NCBI GenBank assembly: GCA_024734495.1
Contig: JALMQS010000841.1
Span: 5,448,465 to 5,512,464 of the forward strand
Reading direction: 5' to 3'
DNA length: 64,000 nucleotides
Source of the DNA: Forficula auricularia
Lineage: Eukaryota; Arthropoda; Insecta; Dermaptera; Forficulidae
The notes under the pieces were generated by a model. It saw only the letters and a program-made list of their open reading frames with translations, had not been told where the DNA came from and ran no database searches. Shown here one piece after another: positions 63,587-64,000 of the stretch. Within the stretch, counting starts at the first letter, position 1, and every line of letters begins with the position of its first letter. The position numbers and the translations under genes are program-made.

Positions 63587-64000
63587 TAATGGTGAAAATC
63601 CAACGACACTAGAATGCTAAAATTTGACATAGTGCAATAACTTGAATCACTAATAAAGTGAGAAATCGAAAAAGATCTTCATCAGCCTTTAAAATAAATG
63701 CTTGAATCTTGCAGGTTAAATTCCCATCCAACTTACAAAAAGAAGTGAAATCTCAACAAAAACACTTGTGTAAAAAAAGGCCAAGTTCGATTAATAAAAA
63801 CCGTTTGCCAAAAGAAGTAGTGAGATCTAATGTGCTGCCAAGTTCAACATCATCAATTTATTAAATGAGCCGAGAATATAATTAGTAACTTCAATTCAAA
63901 ACGCATGTTTTTCATTTCACATTTTTAGTTGGAATTATTTTCCTAAATCTTGGCTTTTACGCATTGTTATGTATGTCACGAATTACTAGTTACCATATCA
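63587..64000. other. Downstream DNA, nothing recognised
   Basis: A stop interrupts the reverse-transcriptase frame at about 63587, so the element is truncated here. The rest is AT-rich without a gene. Confidence 0.45.

Overview
The window looks like insect nuclear DNA: very AT-rich, intron-dominated and packed with degraded transposable elements. The one clear protein-coding gene is a member of the Osiris (DUF1676) family, a family known from insects. I cannot name the order. A 100-N scaffold gap sits at 1002-1101.

Gene: one Osiris gene on the + strand, with a TATA box at 6161 and coding exons 6241-6515, 34424-34845 and 48110-48504. The splice phases close exactly and give a 363-residue protein: signal peptide, Pro/Gln-rich linker, two-cysteine block, hydrophobic segment, His- and Gly-rich tail, and a C-terminal AQ...AYxxY motif. 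Introns of 27.9 kb and 13.3 kb make up most of the window. No other intact gene was found on either strand.

Repeats: positions 1-6100 hold a duplicated 1-kb segment flanking the gap side (one copy may be an assembly artefact), a tRNA-headed SINE with a clean 10-bp target-site duplication, and foldback elements. Intron 1 (6516-34423) holds long hairpin elements, Tigger/pogo relics, a hAT MITE with an 8-bp duplication, several copies of a repeat ending in ACTTTACCATAC, and repeats carrying hammerhead motifs. Intron 2 (34846-48109) holds a near-perfect 1.6-kb tandem duplication, more foldbacks, SINEs and hammerhead motifs. Downstream of the gene (48505-64000) are a 2.6-kb TTAA-flanked element with very long terminal inverted repeats, three related AACCGACTTC foldbacks across the window (two of them here), further hammerhead repeats, and a 5'-truncated, frameshifted non-LTR reverse transcriptase ending in a TAA-type microsatellite.

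The most interesting system is a dispersed set of minimal type I hammerhead ribozyme motifs (core CUGANGA, extra base, stem II, GAAAC, short palindromic stem III, NUH). About a dozen have a largely intact core, and they fall into at least five sequence subfamilies. Stems I and II differ in sequence but keep pairing between subfamilies, and most motifs occur as inverted pairs inside foldback elements. This fits the minimalist hammerheads described for Penelope-like retroelements. The inverted-pair and nested arrangements, and the presence of sense-strand copies in Osiris introns, are the parts most worth checking.
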